Below are positions 9,074-18,464 of a DNA stretch of 64,000 nt, in pieces. The translations under genes and the position numbers were made by a program. Position 1 is the first letter of the stretch. Every line of letters starts with the position of its first letter. Origin of the DNA: Paracoccus spongiarum (GTDB lineage Bacteria; Pseudomonadota; Alphaproteobacteria; Rhodobacterales; Rhodobacteraceae); assembly GCF_030732095.1 (NCBI RefSeq), contig NZ_JAVAMQ010000007.1, positions 62,001 to 126,000 of the forward strand. The letters run 5' to 3'. Below the pieces are notes generated by a model. That model was not told the DNA's origin and ran no database searches. It was given only the letters and a program-made list of their open reading frames with translations.

Positions 9074-11185
9074 ATGCCCCAGATCGCCCGCTCTCGTCCT
9101 GCCGCGCGCCGCCGCGCGCTGCTGTCCTGCTGCGCCCTCGCCTTGCTGCCGGCCGCAACGCTCGCACAGGAGGCGGCCGACAGCGGCCGCATCTCACCGG
9201 TGATCCGGCTGCCCGAAATCACCCTCGACGCGGCCGGCGGTGATGACGACGCCGCCTCGATCGTCGCGCGCGAGCTGGCGGTCGGCGGCAAGGTCGCGAC
9301 CAGCATCCTCGACACGCCGGCCTCGGTCTCGGTCATCACCCGCAAGGAGATCGAGCGCCGCGATGCCCGCACGCTGGAGGACGTGCTGCAATATTCCGCC
9401 GGCGCGATCAGCGACTACTACGGCACCGATGATCGCAACGACTATTTCCTGATCCGGGGCTTTCAGGCCTCGACCTATCGCGACGGGATCACCCTGGGAT
9501 CGATGCGCGGCATCCGCGAAGAGCCGTTGGCCTATGAGCGGGTCGAGATCATCCGGGGCGCCAACTCGACCCTGTTCGGGGTCGCGGACCCGGGCGGTTC
9601 GATCAACTTTGTCACGAAACGCCCGCGCGACGAACGCATTTCCGACCTGTTCGCGACGGTCGGGACCAACGACCGCAAGGAGATTGGCTTCGACTTCGGG
9701 GACGCGGCGACGCCGGACGGCACCCTGTCCTGGCGCCTGACCGGCAAGCTGCAGGACAGCGCGCGCGACTACGACCGGTCGCGCGATGACGAGACCTTCC
9801 TGATGGCCGGGCTGACCTGGCAGCCCAGCGACGTCACCTCGATCAGCCTGATCGCCGACCATCTCGACCGGGACGCGACCCCCAACAGCGGCGGCTATCC
9901 GCGCTATGGCGATTACGACCGCGACCAGTTCTTCGGCGAACCCGGCTTCAACGACCTGAACGTCGAACGCTCGACCGTCAGCCTGATCGCGGAACATGAT
10001 TTCGGCGGCGGGCTGACCCTGCGGTCAAACCTTCGCTACAGCGACACGGACGACGATTTCGGCTATGTCTACATCTCGGGCGATGACGGAGTATTTCCCG
10101 TCCCGCGCGGCTATTTCGGGACCGATGGCGCGGCCGAGGAACTGGCCGGCGACGTCATCCTGCAATATGACCGCGATTTCGGGCGGATCGACAGCAGCAC
10201 CCTGGCCGGGATCGAATATCGCGACGTGTCCTCGGCCCAAAGCGCCTATTTCGGCGCCGCATCCCCGATCGACCCGCGCGACCCGGTCTATACGGGGGCG
10301 CCCGACGATCTGGCACCCTATCAGGACGAACGCCGCGACAGCCGCACGCGGGCGATCTTCGTGCAGCAGAACCTGTCGCTGGACGACCGCTTCATCGCCA
10401 CGATCGGGGCGCGTCACGACCGGCTGGACATCGACGTGCAGGATCTGCTGGGCGGCACCACGACCGGCGACGATTTCGCCGAGACCTCGCTGCGCGGTGC
10501 GCTGACCTGGAAGGTTACGCCCGAGATATCGACCTATGTCAGCTATGCCGAATCGGTCGCGCCGCCGGTGCTGGGGGTCGAGCCCGAGCGCGGCGAACAA
10601 TACGAACTGGGCCTGAAATACGAGCCGGCGGGGACCACCGCGCTGTTCAGCGCGGCGCTGTATGACCTCAGCAAGACCAACATCACCGTGGTCGATCCCG
10701 ACACCTTCGAACGCTCGCTGGTGGGCGAGATCCGCGTGCGCGGCCTCGACCTCGAGGCCAAGGCCGAGCTTGCCTCGAACCTCAGCCTGACCGCCGCCTA
10801 TTCCTATGCGGACTCCAAAGTGCTGCGGTCAGGGCCGGTGCGGGGGGTCGATGTGGTCGGCAACGAGATGGGCGCCGTGCCCCATCACATGGCCTCGCTG
10901 TGGCTGGACTATACGCTGCCCGGCTTTGGCGGGCGCGGCGACATGACGATCGGGCTGGGTGCGCGGTATACCGGGTCATATTACTTCACCACCCAGAACG
11001 ACAACGGCAAGAGCGAGGCCGCGATCCTTCTGGACGCCGCCTTCAGCCATGACCTGACCGACGACACGCAGGTGGCGCTGAACATCCGCAACCTCACCGA
11101 CGAAAAGCATGTCGTGGGGCGTGGCAGCGCCGATTACTACAATCCCGGCCGAGAGGTCGCGCTGACCCTGCGCCACCGCTTCTGA
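9074..11185 (+). CDS. TonB-dependent siderophore receptor
   Basis: A 703-residue outer-membrane receptor. The signal peptide covers about residues 1-33 and ends in LAQ. The plug domain begins with DTPASVSVITRKEIE and includes the LEDVLQYSAGAISDYYG and VEIIRGANSTLFG segments typical of FhuA/FoxA-type receptors. The beta-barrel ends in a terminal phenylalanine (LTLRHRF), the signal for outer-membrane insertion. It sits directly downstream of the siderophore ABC genes. An AAGGA ribosome site precedes the ATG. The ligand is unknown; hydroxamate-type siderophores are common for this branch, but that is only inference. Confidence 0.9.
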   Translation: MPQIARSRPAARRRALLSCCALALLPAATLAQEAADSGRISPVIRLPEITLDAAGGDDDAASIVARELAVGGKVATSILDTPASVSVITRKEIERRDARTLEDVLQYSAGAISDYYGTDDRNDYFLIRGFQASTYRDGITLGSMRGIREEPLAYERVEIIRGANSTLFGVADPGGSINFVTKRPRDERISDLFATVGTNDRKEIGFDFGDAATPDGTLSWRLTGKLQDSARDYDRSRDDETFLMAGLTWQPSDVTSISLIADHLDRDATPNSGGYPRYGDYDRDQFFGEPGFNDLNVERSTVSLIAEHDFGGGLTLRSNLRYSDTDDDFGYVYISGDDGVFPVPRGYFGTDGAAEELAGDVILQYDRDFGRIDSSTLAGIEYRDVSSAQSAYFGAASPIDPRDPVYTGAPDDLAPYQDERRDSRTRAIFVQQNLSLDDRFIATIGARHDRLDIDVQDLLGGTTTGDDFAETSLRGALTWKVTPEISTYVSYAESVAPPVLGVEPERGEQYELGLKYEPAGTTALFSAALYDLSKTNITVVDPDTFERSLVGEIRVRGLDLEAKAELASNLSLTAAYSYADSKVLRSGPVRGVDVVGNEMGAVPHHMASLWLDYTLPGFGGRGDMTIGLGARYTGSYYFTTQNDNGKSEAAILLDAAFSHDLTDDTQVALNIRNLTDEKHVVGRGSADYYNPGREVALTLRHRF

Positions 11186-11190
11186 TCCTC

Positions 11191-11210
11191 GGGGCGCGGG
11201 CCTGCGCCCC
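11191..11210. terminator. Hairpin between convergent genes
   Basis: A 7-bp perfect stem GGGGCGC/GCGCCCC with a 6-base loop, placed between the converging ends of the TonB receptor and the oxidoreductase. There is no clear T-tract on either side, so it is a plausible but weak bidirectional terminator. Confidence 0.4.
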
Positions 11211-11239
11211 GCCCCGACCGGCCGACCAGAGCGCCCGCG

Positions 11240-12565
11240 TCAGACACCCAGCCTGTCGCGGGCGGCATACCACCAGGACCCGATCACCGAATAGGGCACA
11301 CGGAAGGTGCGCCCGCCGGGAAACGGGATCCAGGGCAGCCCCGCAAACACGTCAAAACGCGACAGGTCGCCGTCGATCGCCTCGGACAGGATGCGCCCGA
11401 AGGTGTGCGAGCCGGTGACCCCGTGGCCGGAATAGCCATGCGCGAAGTAGGTGTTGTCGCCCAGCCGGCCCATCTGCGGCACCCGGCTGAAGGACAGCGC
11501 GAAATTGCCCGACCAGGCAAAGTCGATGCGCGTTCCTTCCAGTTGCGGGAAGACCTTCAGCAGGTTGCGCCACAGCTTGGCCTTGATGTCGCGCGGATCG
11601 GTGCCGCCATAGACGGTGCCGCCGCCGAACAGCAGCCGGTGATCGGCCGACATCCGGTAATAGTCCAGGATGTAGCGCACGTCCTCGATGCAGGTATCGG
11701 CCGGCATCAGCGCCCGTGCCCGCGCCTCGCCCAGGGGCTCGGTCGCCATCATCTGCGTCGAGACCGGCATCACCCGCGGCGCAAGCTCGGGCACGACATG
11801 GCCCAGATAGGCATTGCCGCACAGCACCAGGACGCGGCAGCGAATCTCGCCGGCCTCGGTAGTGACAACCGGCCGCGGCCCGGACCTGTCGACCGACAGC
11901 ACCGGCGACATCTCGTGGATCACACCGCCAAGGCTTTCCAGGGCCGCCGCCTCGCCCAGCGCCAGGTTCAGCGGATGCATGTGGCCGCCGCTGCCGTCGA
12001 TCATGCCGCCGACATAAAGATCGGTCGCGGCGTGGTCGCGCATCTCCTCGCGCGACAACATGCGCTGGTTGTGCAGCCCGTGGCTTTCCCACAGCCGCTT
12101 GCGGGCCTCAAGCTCGCGCAGTTGCCGCGCGGTCAGTGCGGCGAAGACATTGCCATCCTTCAGGTCGCAGCGGATGTCATAGCGGCGCACGCGATCGCGG
12201 ATGATCTGGCCGCCCTCCTGCACGAGGCCCGCGACGAACCGCGCCGTCTCGGGGCCATAGCGGCGCCCGATGGTCTGCAGGCTGGCGTTGAGGCCGTTGA
12301 CGATCTGGCCGCCATTGCGCCCCGACGCGCCCCAGCCGACCCGCGCCCCCTCGAGGATGGTGACCTCATAACCCTTCTCGGCCAGGTGCAGCGCGGTCGA
12401 CAGCCCCGAATAGCCGGCGCCGACGACGCAGATATCGGCCTCGGCCGTGCCCCGCAGCGGCGGTCGGTCAGGGGCGGGATTGGCGGATGCGGCATAGTAG
12501 CTGCCGACATGCCGGCCATCGCCGGCATAGGAGTTCGGCTTCGCGGGACGATTGGCAGTCATCAT
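11240..12565 (-). CDS. puuB: FAD-dependent amine oxidoreductase, gamma-glutamylputrescine oxidase-like
   Basis: A 441-residue DAO-family flavoenzyme. The N-terminal dinucleotide-binding motif VGAGYSGLSTALHLAEKG binds FAD, and GASGRNGGQ follows as in PuuB/OrdL enzymes. The ATG at 12565 overlaps the stop of the glutamine-synthetase-like gene (ATGATGA), so the two are coupled. PuuB oxidises gamma-glutamylputrescine to the aldehyde in polyamine breakdown; the adjacent PuuA-like ligase and GntR regulator support that, although related pairs in Rhodobacteraceae may use other amines such as ethanolamine or isopropylamine. The family is clear, the amine is inferred. Confidence 0.75.
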   Translation of the reverse strand: MMTANRPAKPNSYAGDGRHVGSYYAASANPAPDRPPLRGTAEADICVVGAGYSGLSTALHLAEKGYEVTILEGARVGWGASGRNGGQIVNGLNASLQTIGRRYGPETARFVAGLVQEGGQIIRDRVRRYDIRCDLKDGNVFAALTARQLRELEARKRLWESHGLHNQRMLSREEMRDHAATDLYVGGMIDGSGGHMHPLNLALGEAAALESLGGVIHEMSPVLSVDRSGPRPVVTTEAGEIRCRVLVLCGNAYLGHVVPELAPRVMPVSTQMMATEPLGEARARALMPADTCIEDVRYILDYYRMSADHRLLFGGGTVYGGTDPRDIKAKLWRNLLKVFPQLEGTRIDFAWSGNFALSFSRVPQMGRLGDNTYFAHGYSGHGVTGSHTFGRILSEAIDGDLSRFDVFAGLPWIPFPGGRTFRVPYSVIGSWWYAARDRLGV

Positions 12566-13911
12566 ACGGACTCGAGATAGCTGTAATATTCGAAATCGGT
12601 GACATGGCGCGAAAAGCGGCGCAATTCCTGCATCTTGCACTGCACGAACATGCGCCGCAGCCGCTTGCTGTAGATCTGCTCGACATGCGGGCCGCGCGAG
12701 AACGCCTCGATCGCCGAGGCCCAGTCCGGCGGCAGCGTGTCGAGGTCCATCGAATAGGCATCACCCTCGACCGGCTGGGGAGGCTGCCATTGCGATTCGA
12801 TGCCCAGCAGTGCACCGCCAAGGATCGAGGCCAGCACCAGATAGGGGTTGGCGTCGGCACCTGCGACCCGATGCTCGATCCGCCGGGCCCGGTTCGAGCC
12901 GCCGGGAATGCGGATCGCGACGGTGCGGTTCTCATAGCCCCAGGCGACGGCCGCAGGGGCGTGGGCGCCGGGCAGCAACCGCCGGAACGAGTTCTCGTGC
13001 GGGGCGAAGACCAGGGTGTTTTCCTGCATGGTGCGGATCAGCCCGGCGACGGCATGGCGCAGCGTCTCGCTGCCGGCCGCGCCGCCATTGTCGAACACGT
13101 TGCGCCCCGTCGCATCGTTCAGCGAGAAATGCACATGCATCCCCGACCCGGCGCGGTCGCCATAGGGCTTGGCCATGAAGGTTGCGGCAAAGCCGTGCCG
13201 GCGCGCGATGCCCCGAACCAGCCGCTTGAACAGCACCGCGTCATCGGCCGCGCGCAGCGGGTCGGCGACGTGCATCATGTTGATCTCGAACTGGCCGGCG
13301 CCGTTTTCCGAGATCGCGGAATCGGCGGGGATGCCATGCGCGCGGCAGCCGTCATAGACATCGTTCAGGAAGGCGTCGAAATGCTGCAATTCGTCCAGCG
13401 ACAGCGCGCCGTCGGAATCCAGCCGCTTGCCGGTAATCGGCGAACAGGGCGGCAACGGCGCGGCCGCGGCGGGATCGACAACGTAGAATTCCAGTTCGGT
13501 CGCGACGACCGGCGTCAGGCCCAGCGCACCGAACCGAGCGGCGACGGCGGCAAGGGCGCGGCGGGGATCGCCGGGAAACGGGGCGCCGTCCTCTTGCCGC
13601 ATCCACAGTTGGGCGAAGGCGGCGGGGCGGGTGATCCAGTCCACCGGACTCAGCGCGCGGCCGGTGAAGTCGCACAGCCCGTCGGCATCGCCGGTGTCGA
13701 AGACCAGTTCGTTGCCCTCGATATCCTCGCCCCAGATGTCCATGCCCAGCAGCGACAGCGGCATCCGCAACTCGCCCGCGAGGATCTTGTCGAGATGGTC
13801 GACCGGCACCCGCTTGCCGCGCATCACTCCGTTCAGGTCGCAGATGCAGGCGAAGATCGTCTCGATTTCCGGCCGGTCGCGCAACCAGCCCGCCACGTCG
13901 CCGAGTTGCAT
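12562..13911 (-). CDS. puuA: Glutamine synthetase-family gamma-glutamyl-polyamine ligase
   Basis: A 449-residue type-I glutamine-synthetase-like protein. The start at 13911 is preferred because a GGGGG ribosome site lies just upstream; an ATG at 13935 is also in frame but falls almost on the operator. Recognisable blocks are VVATELEFYVVD (metal-binding glutamates), AGSGMHVHFSL (metal/ATP histidine block) and FAPHENSFRRLLPGAHAP with NRTVAIRIPG. The DLNGVMRGK start of the N-domain is typical of PuuA and related ligases rather than GlnA, and there is no adenylylation tyrosine motif visible. It should join glutamate to an amine before oxidation by the coupled PuuB-like enzyme. Confidence 0.78.
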   Translation of the reverse strand: MQLGDVAGWLRDRPEIETIFACICDLNGVMRGKRVPVDHLDKILAGELRMPLSLLGMDIWGEDIEGNELVFDTGDADGLCDFTGRALSPVDWITRPAAFAQLWMRQEDGAPFPGDPRRALAAVAARFGALGLTPVVATELEFYVVDPAAAAPLPPCSPITGKRLDSDGALSLDELQHFDAFLNDVYDGCRAHGIPADSAISENGAGQFEINMMHVADPLRAADDAVLFKRLVRGIARRHGFAATFMAKPYGDRAGSGMHVHFSLNDATGRNVFDNGGAAGSETLRHAVAGLIRTMQENTLVFAPHENSFRRLLPGAHAPAAVAWGYENRTVAIRIPGGSNRARRIEHRVAGADANPYLVLASILGGALLGIESQWQPPQPVEGDAYSMDLDTLPPDWASAIEAFSRGPHVEQIYSKRLRRMFVQCKMQELRRFSRHVTDFEYYSYLESV

Positions 13912-13938
13912 CCCAGCCCCCAATTGTGATAGCATTCG

Positions 13939-13953
13939 TGTATATGTGATACA
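13939..13953. promoter_or_regulatory. Palindromic operator candidate for the GntR regulator
   Basis: TGTAT-ATGTG-ATACA is a perfect 5-bp inverted repeat with a 5-base centre in the gap between puuA and the divergent GntR gene. A TTGACT -35-like element reads towards puuA just upstream. Spacing and symmetry fit GntR-family operators; direct evidence of binding is lacking. Confidence 0.5.
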
Positions 13954-14064
13954 GTTTTTTCCCCAAGTCAATCGCCCGCCCGGCCCATGCGGCCGCGGCA
14001 CGGCAGAACCGGACCGCCGCGCATGATCCCAGGCACCCTTCCCCCGATCCCTCAGGGCGGCGAG

Positions 14065-14709
14065 ATGACGACGCAGGACTATGCCTATCAGCGGCTGCGC
14101 AACGCGGTCATGGTGGGGGCTCTGGCGCCGGGTACCGCGCTGACCTTCAGGGGCCTCGCGCAGCAGCTGGACCTCAGCCCGACGCCGATCCGCGAGGCCG
14201 TGCGCCGGCTGTCCAGCGAGAATGCGATCGAGGTGCTTGAGAACCGCCGCCTGCGCATCCCGCAGATGAGCCTCGGCCGGTTCGAGGAACTGGTGCGGAT
14301 GCGCGTGTCACTGGAAATCCACGCGGCACAGCGGGCGTTTCCCCATCTCACCGCGATGGTCATCGAGGATCTTCGGCGCCTCGACGATTCGATGGACAGC
14401 GCCATCGAGACCCGCGACCTGGACGCGCTGACCCGGCTGAACCACCGCTTTCACGAGATGCTGTACTGTCTCAACCCACATCAGGTGGTGATGCCGCTGA
14501 TCGAAAGCATCTGGTTGCAGCTTGGCCCGTTCCAGCGCCGGGTGATCGAGGACATCGACAGCATCAAGACCGTCGATCGTCACAAGGAAATCCTGGCCGC
14601 CCTGTCTGCACGCGACCTGCCGGCGCTGTGCACGGCGATCGAGCGCGACATCCGCGACGGCTCGATCCGGTCCGGGCGTCAGATGCTGGTGCAGCGCGGC
14701 GAATCGTGA
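14065..14709 (+). CDS. GntR-family (FCD subfamily) transcriptional regulator
   Basis: A 214-residue regulator from the ATG at 14065; a second ATG at 14023 would add 14 residues but has a poor ribosome site. The N-terminal winged helix holds the recognition helix in LSPTPIREAVRRLSSE, the usual GntR signature. The C-terminal half (about residues 75-205) is an all-helical FCD ligand domain with the histidine-bearing LNHRFHEMLY segment and a late DRHKEIL segment, which together usually bind a metal and a carboxylate. It is divergent from puuA and puuB and probably controls them through the palindrome in the shared gap. Confidence 0.82.
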   Translation: MTTQDYAYQRLRNAVMVGALAPGTALTFRGLAQQLDLSPTPIREAVRRLSSENAIEVLENRRLRIPQMSLGRFEELVRMRVSLEIHAAQRAFPHLTAMVIEDLRRLDDSMDSAIETRDLDALTRLNHRFHEMLYCLNPHQVVMPLIESIWLQLGPFQRRVIEDIDSIKTVDRHKEILAALSARDLPALCTAIERDIRDGSIRSGRQMLVQRGES

Positions 14710-14837
14710 CGGACAGCCGGCGCCGCGACCGCACCTGGCGAGCGGCGCGGGATCAGCATCCGCCACGCTCGACAGAAACGGAAACGGGGCGCTGCAATGG
14801 CAACACCCCCACAGTCCGGCACATGCAATGTCCGCCC

Positions 14838-14867
14838 CTGCCCGTCAGGCCGCAGGCCACCGGGCAG
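14838..14867 (-). terminator. Hairpin downstream of rpmG
   Basis: Arms CTGCCCG/CGGGCAG enclose a smaller GGCC/GGCC stem, about 20 bases after the rpmG stop. No T-tract follows on the minus strand, so it is at best a weak terminator or RNA-end protector. Confidence 0.35.
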
Positions 14868-14885
14868 CGCAAGGCGAAGGCAGAT

Positions 14886-15053
14886 CTACTTGATCTTGCC
14901 TTCCTTGTATTCGACGTGCTGGCGCACGACCGGATCGTATTTGCGCACGGTCATCTTTTCCGTCATCGTGCGGGCGTTCTTCTTGGTCACGTAGAAGTGG
15001 CCGGTCCCCGCGCTCGAGTTCAGCCGGATCTTGATGGTCGTCGGCTTCGCCAT
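14886..15053 (-). CDS. rpmG: 50S ribosomal protein L33
   Basis: A 55-residue protein starting [19 protein letters not shown], which is the standard alphaproteobacterial L33 sequence. It contains no cysteine, so it is the zinc-independent (C-minus) form. The start is fixed by the family N-terminus; longer in-frame readings upstream do not match the family. It stands alone, between the GntR gene and the RNase P RNA, and binds the large ribosomal subunit near the E site. Confidence 0.95.
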   Translation of the reverse strand: MAKPTTIKIRLNSSAGTGHFYVTKKNARTMTEKMTVRKYDPVVRQHVEYKEGKIK

Positions 15054-15237
15054 GGTCTTCGCTCCTGCTTCGGGGAAAGTCGCGCAGAGCGTCACCCCGT
15101 GGAATTCGTTTCGAGCCCGCGTTTTATCCGTGGCCGGCATGAAGTCAACCGCGAATCGCCAGAAAAGCCCCGGTATCCGGGGCAATGCGGCCATGCACGA
15201 CATGCAAGGCCGCGTTTGCGGGCGAGGCGTCGGCCCG

Positions 15238-15626
15238 ATTGCGCGGAGGGCCTGTAAGCCGGATTCTGTCGCCCCGAGTCGCCCCGTGGCGGATGGCCAT
15301 TCCTCTGGCCCGGCCGTTGCCGGCCGGATCAAGCTGCCTACCCGGACCTGCTGGGGCAAGGCGGCCCTGCGGGGTTGCCCCCGCGCGCGGTCCCTATTCG
15401 GCATTGCTCCCGGTGGGGCTTGCCGTGCGAGGTCTGTTGCCAGCCCCCCGGTGGGCTCTTACCCCACCGTTTCACCCTTGCCGCTGCGGACAGCGGCGGT
15501 CTGTTCTCTGTGGCGCTTTCCCTGGGGTTGCCCCCGCCGGGCGTTACCCGGCACCGTCGCCTCATGGAGTCCGGACTTTCCTCGACGGCAGGTCGCCGCC
15601 GCGGCCATCCGGCCCTCCGCGCATCG
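15238..15626 (-). ncRNA. rnpB: RNase P RNA (class A)
   Basis: On the minus strand the 5' part contains the universally conserved GAGGAAAGTCCGGACTCC block (about 15564-15585), and the 3' part carries ACAGAATCCGGCTTAC (about 15252-15270), the classic P4/CR-V pairing partner region. The two ends form helix P1: the sequence around 15611-15622 pairs over 12 bases with 15241-15252. Length of about 385 nt is normal for bacterial type A. It is the catalytic RNA that matures tRNA 5' ends. Exact ends are estimated from P1. Confidence 0.93.
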
Positions 15627-15653
15627 CCGATATGGCGGGAATGGGCGGCGGGG

Positions 15654-16346
15654 TCAATGACCGCAGCGGGCCGGCGCACCCCGCGCGGCGGCGGATCGCG
15701 CGGCGCGGAACAGGGCCGCCAGCGCGGCCGCACGGCGGCGATCCTCGACCGATTCGGGACCCTGCGCCCCGGGGCAGGCGCGCAGCCGGAACGCCGCAAG
15801 CCGGGTCTGGGCATCGGCGGGAGGATAGCCGATCGCGTCGAGGCAGTCGGCCAGCGGCAGGTCGGCCCCGCCCGCATCGGGCCACAGCGCAAGACCGGCG
15901 CGGGCCAGACCTTCCCAGTCGAAGCGCGGTCCCGGATCGACCTTGCGCCCCGGCGCCATGTCGGAATGTCCGATGACCGCCTCGGGGCCAAGCTGCCAGC
16001 GCGCCATGATGCCGCGCAGCAGCGCGGCCAGCGCCGCCATCTGCGGGGCCGGAAACGGGCGGTCGCCGGGATTGACGAGTTCGATGCCGATGCTGCGCGA
16101 ATTCACGTCCTCGCGCCCCTGCCAGCTGCCGGCCCCGGCATGCCAGGCCCGCCGATCCTCGGGCACCAGCGCCTCGGTGGCGCCGTCCTCGTCGATCAGC
16201 CAGTGGGCGCTGACCTCGGCCCCCGGATCGCACAGGCGCCGCCGCGCCGAGGCCGCATCCGCCATGCCGGTATAGTGCAGCACGATCAGCCGGGGTGTCT
16301 CGCCGCGCCGGTCGCCGTGGTTCGGGCTGGCCTGCCCCCGGATCAA
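15654..16346 (-). CDS. N-acetylmuramoyl-L-alanine amidase, AmpD/AmiD-like
   Basis: A 230-residue amidase-2 domain protein. Zinc ligands are visible in IVLHYTGM (first histidine) and in GHSDMAPGRKVDPG (second histidine and the aspartate), and the WHAGAGSWQG and SIGIELVNPG blocks complete the AmpD fold. No signal peptide is evident, which fits cytoplasmic recycling of anhydromuropeptides (AmpD) better than periplasmic AmiD. The ATG overlaps the stop of the upstream lipoprotein gene, so the two are co-translated. The C-terminal 30 residues are alanine/arginine-rich and probably disordered. Confidence 0.85.
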   Translation of the reverse strand: MIRGQASPNHGDRRGETPRLIVLHYTGMADAASARRRLCDPGAEVSAHWLIDEDGATEALVPEDRRAWHAGAGSWQGREDVNSRSIGIELVNPGDRPFPAPQMAALAALLRGIMARWQLGPEAVIGHSDMAPGRKVDPGPRFDWEGLARAGLALWPDAGGADLPLADCLDAIGYPPADAQTRLAAFRLRACPGAQGPESVEDRRRAAALAALFRAARSAAARGAPARCGH

Positions 16347-16921
16347 GGCTGCGCGGTGCGGAAGGGCGCAGGATCCCAGCCGCAGACGAAACCGTCGCCG
16401 TCCGGGTCCAGACCCAGCGGATCAAGCCGCGGCCCGCCGGCCGCCAGGAACGCCATCTGCGCGGCGTCGGTCCCGGCATATCGCGCGCAGGCCGCGGCCG
16501 CCCGGGCCGCGGATCCTTGCGGGCGGGCATGGATCGCGGTCCCCGGCGCATGACCGGCCGCAAAAGCATAGCGCACCAAGACCGGGGTCGAGCCGGGATA
16601 GGGGCCGGTGCTCGTGACCGGCAATCCCCGCGCGGCTGCCTGCGATGCGGGCTTCCGCGCCACCAGCCGCCGCGTCGCGACGCCCATGGTCGGCGGCACC
16701 GGCACCGGCGACACGCCGGCGATCTCCTCGGCCGTCGGCGCCTTGGCGGGCAGCGCGATGGGGATGATCTGGGCGGGATCGCTGCCGCGGGTCAGCGCGG
16801 TTTCGCGCGCTGCAAGATATTCGCCATAGGGCGTGGCGCCGAAGCGATAGTTCGGGTTCAAGCCCTGATGCTCGCCGCAGCCGGCCAGCGCCAGCATCGA
16901 AATCACCCACCAGCCGCGCAT
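16343..16921 (-). CDS. Lipoprotein with a C-terminal excalibur-like motif
   Basis: A 192-residue predicted lipoprotein. The start at 16921 is chosen because it gives a lipoprotein signal with lipobox LAGC (MRGWWVISMLALAGCGEH); earlier in-frame starts would bury it. The middle is proline/alanine-rich with no recognised fold. The C-terminal DPDGDGFVCGWDP matches the excalibur calcium-binding pattern (DxDxDGxxC). It overlaps the AmpD-like amidase start by four bases. Function is unknown; the context hints at cell-envelope or peptidoglycan turnover. Confidence 0.7.
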   Translation of the reverse strand: MRGWWVISMLALAGCGEHQGLNPNYRFGATPYGEYLAARETALTRGSDPAQIIPIALPAKAPTAEEIAGVSPVPVPPTMGVATRRLVARKPASQAAARGLPVTSTGPYPGSTPVLVRYAFAAGHAPGTAIHARPQGSAARAAAACARYAGTDAAQMAFLAAGGPRLDPLGLDPDGDGFVCGWDPAPFRTAQP

Positions 16922-16979
16922 CCTGCCCCCGTTTCCGCGCCGGCCACCGACCGGCGCAACATGCCCTTTTTCGGGCAGC

Positions 16980-18464
16980 CTACCACCAGCGTTCCGGCTT
17001 GGCCACAAAACCCGCCGCCCGTTCCAGCACCAGCGCCTGGTTCAGCAGATCCCCCTCTTCGAAGGGCCGGCCGATCAGTTGCAGGCCCAGCGGCAGGCCC
17101 TGCCCGTCCTGCCCCACCGGCACCGCGATTCCGGGCAGACCTGCCAGGTTCAGCGTCACCGTGAACACGTCCTGCAGATACATCTGCACCGGATCTGCGG
17201 CGTCCATCGCCCCCAGGGGGAACGCGGCCGAGGGCGTGGTGGGCGCCAGGATCGCATCGACGCCCGCGCCGAAGGCCGCGTCGAAATCGCCCTTGATCAG
17301 GCTGCGCACCTTGCGCGCGCGATTGTAATAGGCGTCATAGAACCCGGCCGACAGCACATAGGTGCCGATAATGATGCGGCGGCGCACCTCGGGGCCGAAG
17401 CCCTCGGCCCGAGTCTTCTCGTACATCTCGGTGATGCCGTCGCCCTGCCCCAGACGGGCCCTGTGACCATAGCGCACGCCGTCATAGCGGGCCAGATTCG
17501 AGGACGCCTCGGCCGGCGCGATGACGTAATAGGCCGGCAGCGCGTATTTCGTGTGGGGCAGGCTGATGTCGACGATCTCGGCACCCGCGTCACGCAGCAT
17601 CTCGGCGCCCTTGCGCCACAATGCGTCGATCTCGTCCGGCATGCCGTCGACACGGTATTCGCGCGGAATGCCGATCTTCTTGCCGCGGATGTCGCCGGTC
17701 AGCAGCGCCTCGTAATCGGGCACCGGAATGTCGGCGCTGGTCGAATCCTGCGGGTCGACCGAGGCCATCGCCCCCAGCATGATCGCCGCGTCGCGCACCG
17801 ACTTGGTCATCGGGCCGGCCTGGTCGAGGCTGGAGGCATAGGCGATCACGCCCCAGCGGCTGACCCGCCCATAGGTTGGGCGCAAGCCCACCGTGCCGGT
17901 GAATGCGGCCGGCTGGCGGATCGAGCCGCCGGTATCGGTGCCGGTCGCGCCGAGGCACAGATCGGCGGCGACCGCCGCGGCCGAGCCGCCCGAACTGCCG
18001 CCCGGTGTCAGCTCGGTCCCGTCGGTGCCCTTCCAGGGGTTCACCGCGCGCCCATAGCAACTGGTCTCGTTGGTCGAGCCCATCGCGAACTCGTCCTGGT
18101 TCAGCTTGCCCAGCATGACCGCGCCGGCGTTCCACAGGTTCTGCGTGACGGTCGATTCGTATTCCGGGCGAAATCCGCTCAGAATGCGGCTGGCGGCCTG
18201 CGACGGCACGCCCTTGACGCAGAACACATCCTTGATGCCCACCGGGATGCCTGTCATCGGCAGGGCCTCGCCCGCGGCGATGCGACGGTCGGCCTCTGCC
18301 GCCATGGCCCGCGCCATGTCGGGGGTCTCGTGGACAAAGGCGTTCAGCCGGCCCGAGGCCGAAATGGCCGCAAGACAGGCCTCGGTCAGTTCGGCCGCGG
18401 TCACCTCGCGCTGCGCCAGCGCGTCGCGTGCCCCGGCGATGGTCAGTCGGTTCAGATCGGTCAT
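16980..18464 (-). CDS. gatA: Asp/Glu-tRNA amidotransferase subunit A
   Basis: A 494-residue amidase-signature enzyme. The glycine/serine-rich block [18 protein letters not shown] holds the cis-serine and nucleophilic serine, and the early [11 protein letters not shown] holds the catalytic lysine. It releases ammonia from glutamine to convert Glu-tRNA(Gln) or Asp-tRNA(Asn) in the GatCAB complex. The start overlaps the gatC stop (ATGA). gatB is not in this window, as is common in alphaproteobacteria. Confidence 0.95.
   Translation of the reverse strand: MTDLNRLTIAGARDALAQREVTAAELTEACLAAISASGRLNAFVHETPDMARAMAAEADRRIAAGEALPMTGIPVGIKDVFCVKGVPSQAASRILSGFRPEYESTVTQNLWNAGAVMLGKLNQDEFAMGSTNETSCYGRAVNPWKGTDGTELTPGGSSGGSAAAVAADLCLGATGTDTGGSIRQPAAFTGTVGLRPTYGRVSRWGVIAYASSLDQAGPMTKSVRDAAIMLGAMASVDPQDSTSADIPVPDYEALLTGDIRGKKIGIPREYRVDGMPDEIDALWRKGAEMLRDAGAEIVDISLPHTKYALPAYYVIAPAEASSNLARYDGVRYGHRARLGQGDGITEMYEKTRAEGFGPEVRRRIIIGTYVLSAGFYDAYYNRARKVRSLIKGDFDAAFGAGVDAILAPTTPSAAFPLGAMDAADPVQMYLQDVFTVTLNLAGLPGIAVPVGQDGQGLPLGLQLIGRPFEEGDLLNQALVLERAAGFVAKPERWW

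Noticed and set aside
14023..14064. Upstream ATG as start of the GntR regulator
   Set aside because: The extra 14 residues lack family similarity and the ribosome site is poorer than at 14065.
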